64,000 nucleotides of DNA from Pseudomonas saxonica (lineage in GTDB: Bacteria > Pseudomonadota > Gammaproteobacteria > Pseudomonadales > Pseudomonadaceae). Location: contig NZ_VFIO01000001.1 of the NCBI RefSeq assembly GCF_007858365.1, forward strand, positions 992,001-1,056,000, read 5' to 3'. The notes below the pieces were generated by a model, which saw only the letters and a program-made list of their open reading frames with translations, was not told the DNA's origin and did no database searches. A program made the position numbers and the translations under genes. Below are positions 43,761-55,562 of the stretch, in pieces (the first letter of the stretch is position 1; each line of letters begins with the position of its first letter).

Positions 43761-44258
43761 ATGGTCGATAACACGCCAAAATCCGCCGCTGTTAACAGCA
43801 CCCACAAACCCCAAAAACAAGGGCCGCAAACATCTCGCCTCAGGGTCAGTGAAGCAACTGCCACAGTGACCGGCAGACCTGATTTCAACGCCGATGACAT
43901 TCTGCTCGGTAGCGGCTTGAATACCGTCAGCATTGCGGCGTCGGCAGCAACGTTTGGGTCTTATGAGTACCGCGTGATCAACTTCACGCTGACACTGGGT
44001 CTGGAATCAGGGCAATACACGTTCACCTCCGGTCAGGCCGGTGACATTCATGCACTCTCCTATGTCGAGTTCGCGACGATAGGCGGCAATGAGGTGTACT
44101 ACAACTGCGAAGGTCTGAGTGGGACATTGGACCTCCAAGTTGAAGGAAGTACCTACACCCTCACTGCCTTTTCGTTCTCCGCAAAAGACAGCGAAGGCAT
44201 TGACTTGACTGTCACTGGCAATCTGGCCGTGTCATCCACGCTGTGTGAATGTGACTAG
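43761..44258 (+). CDS. Uncharacterised protein, paralogue of 42665-43165
   Basis: This protein of 165 residues has no signal peptide. After a Lys/Gln-rich N-terminus (about 1-30), it carries a beta-rich domain with FGSYEYRVINFTLTLGL, SGQYTFTSGQAGD, YVEFATIGGNEVYY and GTLDLQVEGS. Each stretch has a counterpart in the product of 42665-43165. It ends with a short Cys tail (LCECD). ATG 43761 has GAGAGGG about eight bases upstream. No function can be assigned. Confidence 0.72.
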   Translation: MVDNTPKSAAVNSTHKPQKQGPQTSRLRVSEATATVTGRPDFNADDILLGSGLNTVSIAASAATFGSYEYRVINFTLTLGLESGQYTFTSGQAGDIHALSYVEFATIGGNEVYYNCEGLSGTLDLQVEGSTYTLTAFSFSAKDSEGIDLTVTGNLAVSSTLCECD

Positions 44259-44367
44259 CAGTCATCCTCCAGCCCCTTAAGATGCGTGGTTCATCAGACA
44301 AACCGCGCATCCCGGCGCCAACTTGGCTAAAATACCGCCCCTTTGAAAAATCACCGCCGGAACCGCC

Positions 44368-45111
44368 GTGAGCCAAGACCCCGACCGTATATTCGCCCAG
44401 CCCCTGGCCCAGGTGCCGGACTTCGCCTTTAACGAAGACGTCGTGCGGGTGTTCCCGGACATGATCAAACGCTCGGTGCCCGGTTATCCGACCATTGTCG
44501 AAAACCTCGGGGTACTTGCCGCCCAATTCGCTCAGCCCAACAGCGTGCTATACGACTTGGGCAGTTCACTGGGGGCCGTCACTCAGGCATTGCGTCGTCA
44601 TGTGCGCACAGAAGGCTGCTCCGTGATTGCCGTAGACAACTCGGCGGCGATGGTTGAGCGCTGTCGCGAGTACCTCAACGGGCAAAACTCGATGTTTCAG
44701 GAGTTGCTGCCGGTAGAGGTCATTGAGGGCGACATTCTTGCCCTGGAGTTTCAGCCCGCATCGGTGGTGGCACTGAACTTCACCCTACAATTCATTGCCC
44801 CACACGAGCGGCTGACCTTGCTCAGCCGCATCCGCCAGTCGTTACTGCCTGGCGGTGCGCTGATTTTGTCGGAGAAACTGCGTTTCAGTGATCCTCAAGA
44901 GCATGAACTGCTGACTGACCTGCACATCGCCTTTAAACGCGCCAACGGTTACAGCGACCTCGAAATAGCGCAAAAGCGCAGCGCCATCGAAAACGTCATG
45001 AAGCCCGACAGCCTCGAAGAACACCGCGAACGCCTGCTGGCGGCCGGGTTCTCGAAAGTCGTGCCGTGGTTCCAGTGTCTTAACTTTGCCTCGTTGATTG
45101 CCTTGCCATGA
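44368..45111 (+). CDS. cmoA: Carboxy-S-adenosyl-L-methionine synthase
   Basis: This cytosolic enzyme of 247 residues converts SAM and prephenate to carboxy-SAM, the donor for wobble uridine modification (cmo5U34) of tRNA. The SAM fold has [17 protein letters not shown] and [29 protein letters not shown] is typical of CmoA. The start is GTG at 44368. It overlaps cmoB by four bases, so both steps of the pathway are made together. Confidence 0.94.
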   Translation: MSQDPDRIFAQPLAQVPDFAFNEDVVRVFPDMIKRSVPGYPTIVENLGVLAAQFAQPNSVLYDLGSSLGAVTQALRRHVRTEGCSVIAVDNSAAMVERCREYLNGQNSMFQELLPVEVIEGDILALEFQPASVVALNFTLQFIAPHERLTLLSRIRQSLLPGGALILSEKLRFSDPQEHELLTDLHIAFKRANGYSDLEIAQKRSAIENVMKPDSLEEHRERLLAAGFSKVVPWFQCLNFASLIALP

Positions 45112-46064
45112 TTGATCTTTCCCCCCTCGTCCGGCGTCTTGCCGCAACACCTCTGGCTGAATGGGCCACCACACTGCAAGCCCGGCTCGACGCCAAAATG
45201 GAGAAAGGTCATGGCGACCTTGAGCGCTGGCAAAGCGCCCTGGATGCATTGCCTGACGTTGTACCAACCGAAATCGACTTGCTTGACGGCCTGAGGCTGG
45301 ACACCGACTGCGACGACGAAACCCGTGCACAGATGCGTCAGGCACTGATGGGCTTGTCACCGTGGCGCAAGGGGCCGTTCGATTTGTTCGGGGTACATGT
45401 CGACACGGAATGGCACTCCGACTGGAAGTGGTCGCGGGTCGCACCCCACATCGACCTGCAGGGCAAACGCGTCCTCGATGTGGGTTGCGGCAATGGGTAT
45501 TACATGTGGCGCATGCTGGGCGCGGGCGCACACAGCGTGATCGGGGTCGATCCAAACTGGCTGTTCTTCTGCCAGTTCCAGGCTGTACAACGCTACTTGC
45601 AGCAAGAAGCGGCGTGGCACCTGCCCTTCCCGTTCGAAGACCTGCCCGCGAATCTGGAAGGCTTTGACACCGTGTTTTCCATGGGCGTGTTCTACCATCG
45701 CCGCTCGCCCATCGAGCACTTGCTCGCGCTCAAAGACTGCCTGGTCAAAGGCGGCGAACTGGTGCTGGAAACGCTAGTGATTGAAGGTGATGTCAATCAG
45801 GTGTTGATGCCCGAAGACCGCTACGCGCAAATGCGCAACGTCTGGTTCCTGCCGTCAATTGCGGCACTGGAGCGCTGGTTGCGCCGCGCGGGTTTCAGCG
45901 ATGTACGCTGCGTGGATGTGAGCATCACCACGGTGGAAGAACAACGCGCCACAGAATGGATGAAGTTTCAGTCGCTCAGTGATTACCTTGACCCGAACGA
46001 CCACAGCAAAACCATCGAGGGGCTGCCAGCGCCGATGCGGGCAGTGATAGTGGCGAAGAAGTAA
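45108..46064 (+). CDS. cmoB: tRNA U34 carboxymethyltransferase
   Basis: This protein of 318 residues transfers the carboxymethyl group from carboxy-SAM to 5-hydroxyuridine-34 of tRNA. The Rossmann motif is [37 protein letters not shown] and [16 protein letters not shown] are hallmarks of CmoB. It is translationally coupled to cmoA (ATGA). The convergent tadA gene ends 26 bases away, so two tRNA wobble-base enzymes face each other here. Confidence 0.95.
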   Translation: MIDLSPLVRRLAATPLAEWATTLQARLDAKMEKGHGDLERWQSALDALPDVVPTEIDLLDGLRLDTDCDDETRAQMRQALMGLSPWRKGPFDLFGVHVDTEWHSDWKWSRVAPHIDLQGKRVLDVGCGNGYYMWRMLGAGAHSVIGVDPNWLFFCQFQAVQRYLQQEAAWHLPFPFEDLPANLEGFDTVFSMGVFYHRRSPIEHLLALKDCLVKGGELVLETLVIEGDVNQVLMPEDRYAQMRNVWFLPSIAALERWLRRAGFSDVRCVDVSITTVEEQRATEWMKFQSLSDYLDPNDHSKTIEGLPAPMRAVIVAKK

Positions 46065-46089
46065 GCCCTGCTCATCAGTGCCCGTACGG

Positions 46090-46578
46090 CTACTTCGCTC
46101 GTCGGGCCTTGAAGAACTCGCTGAGGATCGCCCCGCACTCCTCGGCCAAGACCCCGCCTTCGAACAGCACGCGGTGATTAAGAAAGCCTTGGGTAAAGAA
46201 CTGCCCCTGGCTTTCTACAATCCCTGCCTTGGGCTCCACCGCGCCGTACACCACCCGCGATACCCGCGAATGCACGATCAGGCCCGCACACATGCTGCAC
46301 GGCTCCAGGGTTACGTACAGCGTACTGCCGGGCAACCTGTAGTTACTGGCCGCAGCAGCGGCAGCCCGAATGGCGACCATTTCGGCATGGGCACTGGGAT
46401 CGCTGCCACTGATCGGGCAGTTGAACCCTCGACCAATAATCTCGCCGTCTTGCACCAGCACCGCGCCCACCGGCACTTCGCCTAACGCGGCACCCTGCGC
46501 GGCCAACGCCAGCGCTTCACGCATGTACTCTTGATCGCGACTGCGGTCGATGATCTGGGGTTGACGCCCTTGTCGCAT
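46090..46578 (-). CDS. tadA: tRNA-specific adenosine deaminase (A34 to inosine)
   Basis: This protein of 162 residues deaminates adenosine 34 of tRNA-Arg(ACG). The zinc site is complete: HAE in PSAHAEMVAIR and PCSMC in TLEPCSMCAGLI. The length is normal. The start ATG overlaps the stop of the multicopper oxidase gene (TGATG), so it is translated from the same message. Confidence 0.94.
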   Translation of the reverse strand: MRQGRQPQIIDRSRDQEYMREALALAAQGAALGEVPVGAVLVQDGEIIGRGFNCPISGSDPSAHAEMVAIRAAAAAASNYRLPGSTLYVTLEPCSMCAGLIVHSRVSRVVYGAVEPKAGIVESQGQFFTQGFLNHRVLFEGGVLAEECGAILSEFFKARRAK

Positions 46579-47954
46579 CAGGAAACCTCAATGGCGGCCA
46601 TCAGGCCGGTTTCCATGTGGTCAATCACATGGCAGTGGAACATCCACACGCCGGGATTATCCGCCACCAGCGCTACGCGGGCACGCTCGTTTTTACCCAA
46701 CAGGTAAGTATCGGTGAAATAGGGTGTGATCTTTTTGCGATTGGACGCCAGCACTTTGAAGCTCATACCGTGCAAGTGAATCGGGTGCTGGTACTGCGTC
46801 ATGTTCTTCAATTCGAAAATGTAGCTCTGCCCCAGCTTGAGCTTGGCAATAGGGCGATCAGCACAGGTCTTGTCCTTGATGTCCCAGGCAATACCATTGA
46901 TTTGCCACAGGCTGGGCGGTTGATCACCGTTCTGATTCTCTGACACCGAGCCGACCCATTCAAAGTTGAAATTAATCTTCTCGGCATTTGCCACATCCGG
47001 CTCGGCAATCGGATTGGCTGGCAACGCAGGCGGCCATTCGTTCGGGGCATCGTTATTAGCGACCGAACGCAATGTGCCCAAACGCACAGGGCCATCACGC
47101 AACGACAACTCTTCACCTGCAGGCGGCGCCTTGATCGCCAGACAAATACGCATGCCCGGCCCTAGCCAGTAATCCTTGCCCAGCGGGCGTGGCTCGATGG
47201 GGTTACCGTCCAGTGCGTAAATTTTGGCTTCAACGCCGGGAATATTCAGGCGATAGGTCAGCGTGTTGTCGAGGTTGAGAATCCGCACCCGGGTGATCTG
47301 CCCGGCGGGCAAATCAATGGTTGGTACATGGGTGCCGTTAATCGTCGACAACCGTCCCGCTGTCCCCCCTCGTGCGGCTTCACGGGTGATGCTGAACGGC
47401 AGAAAACCGCCCTCTTCGTCCACGTGCCAGTTTTTGATGCTCAGCGTGCGTTCGTGCTTGAAACCCGTGGGCTCGCGCTCTTCCACAATCAGCGGCCCGA
47501 CCAGCCCCCGGCCCAGCTCTTCGCTGCTGTTGACGTGCGGGTGATACCAATAGCTGCCGGCATCGGGTACACGGAATTTGTAATCGAAGTACTCACCGGG
47601 CAGAACAGGCAATTGCGACACATAAGGGACGCCGTCCATTTCCAGCGGCAGACGGATGCCATGCCAATGAATGGTGGTCGCCACGGGTAAATGATTGATG
47701 AAGCGCACCCGCAGCCATTCGCCCTGACGCACCCGTAACTCCGTGCCGGGCGCCGAAGGGCCAAAGGCCCAGGCCTCGGTCTGATGACCCGGCACCAGCT
47801 CAACATCAAGCGGAGCGGCGATCAGTTCGTAATCGTGGCCAGCTTCAGCATCGGCCATCTTGCCTAACCAGTAACGCGAAGCGCCTCCTGCGCCAACACC
47901 CACCACTACCAGGCCGGCCAAACCACCGAGTATTTGTCGACGGGTAAAGGACAT
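46578..47954 (-). CDS. Multicopper oxidase (Tat-exported)
   Basis: This periplasmic oxidase has 458 residues. The N-terminus MSFTRRQILGGLAG is a twin-arginine-type signal. All copper-ligand motifs are present: HWHGIRLPL, YWYHPHV, HPIHLHG and HCHVIDHMETGL. The size and three-cupredoxin layout fit laccase-like enzymes such as CueO relatives; the substrate (Cu(I), phenols or Mn) is unknown. Upstream in-frame starts to 48053 would spoil the signal, so ATG 47954 is chosen. It is co-transcribed with tadA. Confidence 0.88.
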   Translation of the reverse strand: MSFTRRQILGGLAGLVVVGVGAGGASRYWLGKMADAEAGHDYELIAAPLDVELVPGHQTEAWAFGPSAPGTELRVRQGEWLRVRFINHLPVATTIHWHGIRLPLEMDGVPYVSQLPVLPGEYFDYKFRVPDAGSYWYHPHVNSSEELGRGLVGPLIVEEREPTGFKHERTLSIKNWHVDEEGGFLPFSITREAARGGTAGRLSTINGTHVPTIDLPAGQITRVRILNLDNTLTYRLNIPGVEAKIYALDGNPIEPRPLGKDYWLGPGMRICLAIKAPPAGEELSLRDGPVRLGTLRSVANNDAPNEWPPALPANPIAEPDVANAEKINFNFEWVGSVSENQNGDQPPSLWQINGIAWDIKDKTCADRPIAKLKLGQSYIFELKNMTQYQHPIHLHGMSFKVLASNRKKITPYFTDTYLLGKNERARVALVADNPGVWMFHCHVIDHMETGLMAAIEVS

Positions 47955-48046
47955 GGATTTAATTACCTCTCGTATCCGGCGCGGGCGCTGAGCCCGCAAA
48001 AGGCGAATACGATACACCTGCAAATGAGAAATCGTAAGAGCAAGCG

Positions 48047-48224
48047 CCCTCACCCTAACCCTCTCCCGGAGGGAGAGGGGACTGATCTACGTCGTGGCTA
48101 CCTTTTCCAGACGACACAAAATAGCCTCTCTCCCTCTGGAGAAGGACTGATCCACGTCGTAGCAAATTTCCAAAACGACACAAAACAGCCCCCTCTCCCT
48201 CTGGGAGAGGGTTGGGGTGAGGGG
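48047..48224. repeat. Palindromic repeat element with internal 65-base tandem duplication
   Basis: The element starts CCCTCACCCTAACCCTCTCC and ends with the near-inverted copy of the same ends. Hairpin-forming CCCTCTCCC/GGGAGAGGG blocks lie at the left, centre and right. Between them, 48079-48143 and 48144-48208 are imperfect tandem copies (both begin GGACTGAT and contain ACGACACAAAA). A shorter element of the same family is at 57473-57569. It resembles REPIN-type mobile palindromes. Confidence 0.75.
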
Positions 48225-48237
48225 CTTTTGCCTCCAT

Positions 48238-48275
48238 AAAAAAGGCGGCCAACACAGAATGTTGGCCGCCTTTTT
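48238..48275 (-). terminator. Intrinsic terminator of guaA
   Basis: GGCGGCCAACA (48244-48254) pairs with TGTTGGCCGCC (48260-48270). On the minus strand the hairpin is followed by six T (48238-48243). It lies 27 bases after the guaA stop. Confidence 0.92.
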
Positions 48276-48302
48276 CAGTTCAAACCGTTAAGCCGGTCTG
48301 AC

Positions 48303-49880
48303 TTATTCCCACTCAATCGTTGCTGGCGGCTTGCTCGACACGTCGTAAGTAACGCGCGAAATACCTTCGATCTCGTTGATGATGCGACCGCTCACGGTTT
48401 CAAGCAGCTCGTAAGGCAGGTGTGCCCAACGAGCAGTCATGAAGTCGATGGTTTCAACGGCACGCAGGGCAACAACCCAGGCGTAACGGCGACCATCTCC
48501 AACAACACCCACCGATTTCACCGGCTGGAACACTACGAATGCCTGGCTGACTTTGTGGTACCAGTCAGCTTTACGCAGTTCTTCAATGAAGATGTGGTCA
48601 GCACGACGCAGCAGGTCGGCGTATTCCTTTTTCACTTCACCCAGAATACGGACACCCAGGCCCGGGCCCGGGAACGGGTGACGGTAGACCATGTCGTACG
48701 GCAGGCCCAGTTCCAGACCCAGACGACGAACTTCGTCCTTGAACAGCTCACGCAGCGGTTCGACCAGCTTGAGGTTCATCTCGTCCGGCAGGCCGCCCAC
48801 GTTGTGGTGCGACTTGATGACGTGAGCCTTGCCGCTTTTCGCGCCAGCCGACTCGATCACGTCCGGGTAGATCGTGCCCTGCGCCAGATACTTGATGTTG
48901 TCCAGCTTGCAGGATTCGGCATCGAACACGTCGATAAAGGTACGACCGATGATCTTGCGCTTCTTCTCCGGATCGCTTTCGCCAGCCAGATTGTTCAGGA
49001 ACTGGTCCGCCGCGTTGGCGCGGATCACTTTGACACCCATGTTCTCGGCGAACATGGCCATCACTTGCTCACCTTCGTGCAAGCGCAGCAGGCCGTTGTC
49101 CACGAATACGCACGTCAGTTGATCGCCGATCGCCTTGTGCAGCAACGCGGCCACAACCGAGGAGTCAACGCCGCCGGACAAGCCCAGCAATACGTTGTCG
49201 GTACCGACCTGGGCACGGACGTTGGCAATCGCGTCTTCAGCGATTTTCGACGGCGTCCACAGGGCTTCACAGCCGCAAATGTCGAGGATAAAGCGCGACA
49301 GGATACGACCGCCTTGCTTGGTGTGGGTCACTTCCGGGTGGAACTGAACGCCGTAGTAGCCGCGCTCGTCGTTGTACATGCCGGCAATCGGGCAGCTCGG
49401 GGTGCTGGCCAGAATGTGGAAGTCCGATGGCATCTTGGTGACTTTGTCACCGTGGCTCATCCACACGTCCAGACCGTACAGGCCATCAGCGTCGATATGG
49501 TCTTCGATACCGTCCAGCAGACGGCTTTTGCCGACCACGTCTACGCGGGCATAACCGAACTCACGCAGCTCGGAACCTTCAACCTTGCCGCCCAGCTGTT
49601 CAGCCATGGTCTGCATGCCGTAGCAGATACCGAAAACGGGTACGCCCAGGTCAAATACAGCTTGAGGCGCGCGCGGGCTGCCAGCTTCGTGCACGGATTC
49701 CGGGCCACCGGCCAGGATGATGCCTTTAGGGGCGAATTCGCGGATCGCAGCGTCATCCATGTCGAACGGGTGCAGTTCGCAGTAAACGCCGATTTCGCGA
49801 ACGCGACGAGCGATCAGCTGGGTGTACTGGGAACCGAAGTCCAGAATCAGGATGCGGTGAGCGTGAATGTCGAGGGCCAT
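48303..49880 (-). CDS. guaA: GMP synthase (glutamine-hydrolysing)
   Basis: This cytosolic enzyme of 525 residues aminates XMP to GMP. The class I glutaminase domain comes first, with Cys in [15 protein letters not shown] and the His-Glu pair in [11 protein letters not shown]. The ATP-pyrophosphatase P-loop is [10 protein letters not shown], and the dimerisation domain ends [26 protein letters not shown] 49880 gives the standard [20 protein letters not shown] start. guaB lies about 100 bases upstream on the same strand, the usual guaBA operon. Confidence 0.97.
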   Translation of the reverse strand: MALDIHAHRILILDFGSQYTQLIARRVREIGVYCELHPFDMDDAAIREFAPKGIILAGGPESVHEAGSPRAPQAVFDLGVPVFGICYGMQTMAEQLGGKVEGSELREFGYARVDVVGKSRLLDGIEDHIDADGLYGLDVWMSHGDKVTKMPSDFHILASTPSCPIAGMYNDERGYYGVQFHPEVTHTKQGGRILSRFILDICGCEALWTPSKIAEDAIANVRAQVGTDNVLLGLSGGVDSSVVAALLHKAIGDQLTCVFVDNGLLRLHEGEQVMAMFAENMGVKVIRANAADQFLNNLAGESDPEKKRKIIGRTFIDVFDAESCKLDNIKYLAQGTIYPDVIESAGAKSGKAHVIKSHHNVGGLPDEMNLKLVEPLRELFKDEVRRLGLELGLPYDMVYRHPFPGPGLGVRILGEVKKEYADLLRRADHIFIEELRKADWYHKVSQAFVVFQPVKSVGVVGDGRRYAWVVALRAVETIDFMTARWAHLPYELLETVSGRIINEIEGISRVTYDVSSKPPATIEWE

Positions 49881-49982
49881 GACAAAATCTCGATAAATTT
49901 CAGAAACGACACGGGGCTGAATCAAACAGCCCCGGTGATTTAATTCGTATCGCACCCGGGTTTGGCCCGAATGCGATCACTA

Positions 49983-51548
<1,566 letters not shown>

Positions 51549-51679
51549 TCAATGATTTATTGACTCTGCGGACAGCTAGCCCACCTTTGACGCTGGCGAA
51601 GGCCGAGAAAGGTAATGCGCAGCTTTCAGGTAAGGGGTTGCTGCGCACCCCTTCACAGCCTCAGACAGCGACTACAGGC

Positions 51680-52228
51680 TTACAACTCTACCTTCACCCA
51701 CGCCACCGGCTGATCCAGCCAGTCGGCAAATTCATCAAGGAAACTTTGCTTGAACCCCGCTTCAGCCCAGTTGTTGAAAATAAACCCCAGATTGGAAAAC
51801 GCACACGGCTGCAAAAAAAGAAAACCGTTGATGTCATCTTCGTGGGCGCACAGCGGGCACGTGAAGTTGTCGGTACGCCCCGGCATCCAGTCTTCAAGGC
51901 TTTCGAACAAGGCTTCACCGACTTCTTTACGGCATTCAGCGCAACCGGCTTCTTCAAGAAAGCCCTTGGCCGGGGTATAGATGCAGCGCTTGGTGATGAT
52001 TTCAAGACCATTGACCGCCTCACCAAAAGGCAAGGCCTCAGGGTGCAACACCACACTGGCAGCACCGGGAGCGATGGCGTAAGCCATGCCATTGCCGGTT
52101 CGGCCACAGGTGGTCAGCTCTTGTTCGATGATGTTCTTGCGCACCAGCCAGCGCACGATAGCCCGGGCACGAGGCTCATGAACCGGCAAGGTTGAGATTT
52201 TAGGAACGATGATGCTTTGCGAATTCAT
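51680..52228 (-). CDS. Conserved hypothetical protein with Cys-pair (zinc-ribbon-like) motifs
   Basis: This protein of 182 residues has two Cys pairs, CAEC (about 112) and CPLC (about 139), spaced like a zinc ribbon, and a Trp/Phe-rich C-terminus (NNWAEAGFKQSFLDEFADWL). It is known to me only as a conserved Pseudomonas protein that is sometimes mislabelled as a sugar ABC transporter ATPase; it has no Walker motifs. The N-terminus is uncertain: ATG 52228 is used, with no obvious ribosome site. Its frame has strong coding character on the minus strand. Confidence 0.72.
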   Translation of the reverse strand: MNSQSIIVPKISTLPVHEPRARAIVRWLVRKNIIEQELTTCGRTGNGMAYAIAPGAASVVLHPEALPFGEAVNGLEIITKRCIYTPAKGFLEEAGCAECRKEVGEALFESLEDWMPGRTDNFTCPLCAHEDDINGFLFLQPCAFSNLGFIFNNWAEAGFKQSFLDEFADWLDQPVAWVKVEL

Positions 52229-52344
52229 GGGTATGGCACATATGGATAAGAGCAAATTCTGTATCCGGTCGTCGCAGCCACAGGCTGAGAGCCGTTTCGC
52301 GGATCGCAGCCTGCGGCAGTGAATACAGGATTAGGCCGCGCAGT

Positions 52345-53088
52345 TTAACTCAGGTAGCGCACAATCAACGCAATCCCGCTGACCAGTACCAACCAGGTGA
52401 CCAACCGCACAAAGGCTTCCCGGGACAATTTGCGGGTCAACCGTCGGCCAATCCACAATCCAAGTGCCATGGCTGGCAACAAGCAGGCAGCGAGCAAGAG
52501 CAACGTCCCATCGGCGTACACCCCCGCGATCACAAACAGGCTCAAGCGCACCACGGTGCTGCAACTGATTAGCGCACTTTGGGTGGCGCGGGCGGCGTCT
52601 TTGGGCAAGCGTGAATTAAGATAAAGCGCATACAAAAACCCGCCACTACCGAACAGGGCGCCAAACAATCCACCCGTGATACCCGTGGGAATGGCCCAAC
52701 CGGCAGCGACCTGTTTCGGCTTGACCTTAACGGCCAGGCTGTACAAAGCGTATGCGGTGATAAAAAGCCCCATCAACAGCAGTAACACGTCGGACTTGAG
52801 GTTGAGCAGGAACACCACGCCGACCACACAACCCACCGCCATGCACGGCAACAATCGCAGCAGTTCCGAGCGGGCCACGTCACGGCGCGAGGGCAGCCAA
52901 TTGCCAAATGCGGCGACAAAATCCAGCAATACCAACAACGGAATAATTTTTGAAAGGGGCAGGCACAGGATCAAAATCGGCCCGGCCACCAATGCAGTAC
53001 CAAAACCCGCCACACCGAACACGATATAAGCCAGCGCAATAGTCAGCTCAAGCAACACCCACTCACTGCCGGTAAAAGGCAACTCCAT
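52345..53088 (-). CDS. TauE/SafE family sulfite/anion exporter permease
   Basis: This is an inner-membrane protein of 247 residues with about eight helices arranged as two repeats (GVAGFGTALVAGPIL in the first, GITGGLFGALFGSGG in the second), as in the TauE/SafE (DUF81) family. Members move sulfite, sulfoacetate or related anions; the substrate here is unknown. The start has an AAGGAAAG ribosome site. It diverges from xseA. Confidence 0.85.
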   Translation of the reverse strand: MELPFTGSEWVLLELTIALAYIVFGVAGFGTALVAGPILILCLPLSKIIPLLVLLDFVAAFGNWLPSRRDVARSELLRLLPCMAVGCVVGVVFLLNLKSDVLLLLMGLFITAYALYSLAVKVKPKQVAAGWAIPTGITGGLFGALFGSGGFLYALYLNSRLPKDAARATQSALISCSTVVRLSLFVIAGVYADGTLLLLAACLLPAMALGLWIGRRLTRKLSREAFVRLVTWLVLVSGIALIVRYLS

Positions 53089-53167
53089 TGCACACTTTCC
53101 TTATTTTTAGTGTCGCGACTTTAACCAGACCGTGCAGTCATCACAATCCACCCTTATGATGGCCGCC

Positions 53168-54547
53168 ATGATTAAAGATCCCTTTGCACGACTCAACCTC
53201 GACCGAGAAGTCCTGACCGTCAGCCAACTCAACGGCCGGGCGCGGGTCCTGCTCGAAGACGTGTTCAGCAACATCTGGGTAGAAGGCGAGATCTCCAACC
53301 TTGCCCGCCCGGCCTCTGGCCATGTGTATTTCACGCTCAAGGACAGCGGCGCCCAAGTGCGTTGCGCGCTGTTTCGCAACAATGCGGCGCGGGTGCGTCA
53401 GGCGCTAAAAGACGGCCTTGCGGTCAAAGTGCGCGGCAAGGTTTCACTGTTTGAAGGCCGCGGGGATTATCAGTTGATCCTCGACACCGTAGAGCCTGCC
53501 GGTGATGGCGCATTGCGCCTGGCGTTCGACGCGCTGAAAGAAAAACTCAGCGCTGAAGGCCTGTTCAGCGCTGAGCGCAAGGTCGCCCTGCCCGCCCACC
53601 CAAAGCGCATCGGTATTGTCAGTTCGCCTACGGGGGCGGTGATCCGCGACATCATCAGCGTCTTCCGTCGCCGCGCGCCGCACGTTGAATTGACCCTGAT
53701 CCCCACCGCCGTGCAAGGCCGCGAAGCCACCGCACAAATTGTGCGAGCGTTGACACTCGCCGATGCGCGAGGTTTTGACGCGCTGATTCTGGCCCGCGGC
53801 GGCGGTTCGCTGGAAGACCTGTGGTGTTTTAACGAAGAAGCCGTGGCCCGAGCCATTGATGCATGCATCACACCTATCGTCAGCGCTGTTGGCCACGAAA
53901 CCGATGTTTCAATCGCTGACTTTGTGGCGGACGTCCGAGCCCCGACGCCTTCAGCGGCTGCCGAGTTGCTGGCCCCCGACTCGAGCGACCTGCAACGGCG
54001 TATCGACAGCCTTCACCGCCGCTTGGTGATGCGCATCCGCGATCGTCTGATGCGTGATCGCCTGCGTCTCGACGGCTTGGCACGACGCCTGCGCAACCCC
54101 GCAGAGCGCTTGCGCCAGCAATCACAGCGCCTGGATGATTTGGACATGCGCATGCGTCGGGCATTCGAACGCAACCTCAATACACGCCGCGAACGCCTTA
54201 TCCGCCTCGAAACGCGTTTGGCCGGTCAGCATCCGGGCCGTCAACTGGCTCTGTTGCGTCAACGCCTGGACAGTCTGGCCGAGCGCTTGCCACGCGCCAT
54301 GCGCGAAGGGCTGAAGTCGCGCCGCCTGCAGCTGCAAACCCAAATGCAAACCCTGCATGTGGTCAGCCCCTTGGCCACGCTGGGCCGGGGTTACAGCATT
54401 TTGCTCGATGAGCGCGGCAACGCCATCCGCAGCGCCGCACAAACCCAAAATGGCCAGCGGTTGAAAGCCAGGCTAGGCGAAGGCGAACTGCAAGTTCGGG
54501 TTGAAGACAACCATCTCACGCCTGTCACCCTCTCATTATTGGATTGA
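53168..54547 (+). CDS. xseA: Exodeoxyribonuclease VII large subunit
   Basis: This protein of 459 residues is the catalytic subunit that degrades single-stranded DNA into short oligomers. The N-terminal OB-fold has LTVSQLNGRARVLLEDVFSN and WVEGEISNLARPASGHVYFTLKD; the catalytic domain has IGIVSSPTGAVIRDI and RGGGSLEDLWCFNEE; a long Arg-rich coiled coil follows. ATG 53168 (MIKDPFARL) is the usual start, though two ATGs lie just upstream. xseB is not adjacent. The peptidase gene begins four bases after the stop. Confidence 0.94.
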   Translation: MIKDPFARLNLDREVLTVSQLNGRARVLLEDVFSNIWVEGEISNLARPASGHVYFTLKDSGAQVRCALFRNNAARVRQALKDGLAVKVRGKVSLFEGRGDYQLILDTVEPAGDGALRLAFDALKEKLSAEGLFSAERKVALPAHPKRIGIVSSPTGAVIRDIISVFRRRAPHVELTLIPTAVQGREATAQIVRALTLADARGFDALILARGGGSLEDLWCFNEEAVARAIDACITPIVSAVGHETDVSIADFVADVRAPTPSAAAELLAPDSSDLQRRIDSLHRRLVMRIRDRLMRDRLRLDGLARRLRNPAERLRQQSQRLDDLDMRMRRAFERNLNTRRERLIRLETRLAGQHPGRQLALLRQRLDSLAERLPRAMREGLKSRRLQLQTQMQTLHVVSPLATLGRGYSILLDERGNAIRSAAQTQNGQRLKARLGEGELQVRVEDNHLTPVTLSLLD

Positions 54548-54550
54548 TCC

Positions 54551-55375
54551 ATGCTGCGCTTTATCTCTGCACTGTTTTTGCTGTGCCTGACCCTGAACGC
54601 CAACGCTGCTGACAGCTATATCACGCGCTTGCTGAATAAGCCGGTGCCGGGCGGGGTAGCCGTAATTGAGCTGGGAACGGGTGCACAAGCGCCCAAGGCA
54701 TCCTTTGAAGGCAAACCCGTTATGGTGATTAAAGAGCAGGACACCTGGCGGGCCATTGTCGGCATACCACTCACCGTCAAGCCTGGAATCCAGCAGATCA
54801 CTACGGGCGGGCGCGAGCTTAACTTTACGGTGGGCACCAAGAAGTACCCGGAACAACGCATCACCTTAAAAAATCAGCGTCAGGTCAACCCCAACCTGAA
54901 TGACATCAAGCGCATCGACAACGAACTGGCGATCCAGATCAAGGCCTACCGTACCTTCAGCCCTAACACGCCAAGCAATCTGCTCCTCGATAAACCCGTT
55001 AACGGGCCGCTGTCGAGCAAGTTCGGCGTTCGTCGATTCTTCAATGGCGAAGAGCGCAACCCGCACGCAGGTCTCGATTTCGCCGTGCCGGCGGGCACTC
55101 CCATCAAGACCCCGGCAGCGGGAAAGGTCATCTTGATCGGTAACTACTTTTTTAACGGCAACACTGTATTTGTCGACCACGGCCAAGGCTTCATCAGCAT
55201 GTTTTGCCACATGTCGAAAGTGGATACAAAGGTCGGCCAGCAACTGGCGCGTGGCGATGTGGTGGGCAAAGTAGGCTCCACCGGCCGTGCCACGGGCCCG
55301 CATATGCACTGGAACGTCAGCCTCAATGATGCCCGGGTTGACCCGGCCATTTTTATCGGCGCCTTCCAACCCTGA
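54551..55375 (+). CDS. M23-family peptidoglycan endopeptidase
   Basis: This protein of 274 residues has a signal peptide (MLRFISALFLLCLTLNANA). The C-terminal peptidase_M23 domain has the zinc ligands in HAGLDFA (HxxxD) and HMHW (HxH), so it should be an active endopeptidase; it lacks LysM. The N-terminal part resembles the substrate-groove regulatory domain of similar Pseudomonas proteins. It starts three bases after the xseA stop and is followed by a terminator. Confidence 0.9.
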   Translation: MLRFISALFLLCLTLNANAADSYITRLLNKPVPGGVAVIELGTGAQAPKASFEGKPVMVIKEQDTWRAIVGIPLTVKPGIQQITTGGRELNFTVGTKKYPEQRITLKNQRQVNPNLNDIKRIDNELAIQIKAYRTFSPNTPSNLLLDKPVNGPLSSKFGVRRFFNGEERNPHAGLDFAVPAGTPIKTPAAGKVILIGNYFFNGNTVFVDHGQGFISMFCHMSKVDTKVGQQLARGDVVGKVGSTGRATGPHMHWNVSLNDARVDPAIFIGAFQP

Positions 55376-55385
55376 CAGCGCCGCC

Positions 55386-55428
55386 AAAGGGATGACCATC
55401 AGCAGCACGCACTGCTGGACATCCCTTT
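55386..55428 (+). terminator. Hairpin after the M23 peptidase gene
   Basis: AAAGGGATG (55386-55394) pairs with CATCCCTTT (55420-55428); an inner stem CAGCAG/CTGCTG extends it. It begins ten bases after the stop. The remainder to 55562 is A+T-rich, with no gene seen. Confidence 0.75.
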
Positions 55429-55562
55429 AAGCCCTGCAATAAAAACAACCACCAGACAATATTCGCGCAATAAAAGCTCGAATAACGCCAACATCCGGGC
55501 ATTTCTCTCAATATTATTTAGCTGCTTGCCATCTTCCCTCCCGCAGGGTTAGGGTTGAGGCC

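Noticed and set aside
48420..49943. Open plus-strand frame of about 500 codons opposite guaA
   Set aside because: It is the mirror of a highly conserved gene with G/C-biased third positions, has low-complexity His/Gln/Val-rich translation, and no ribosome site.
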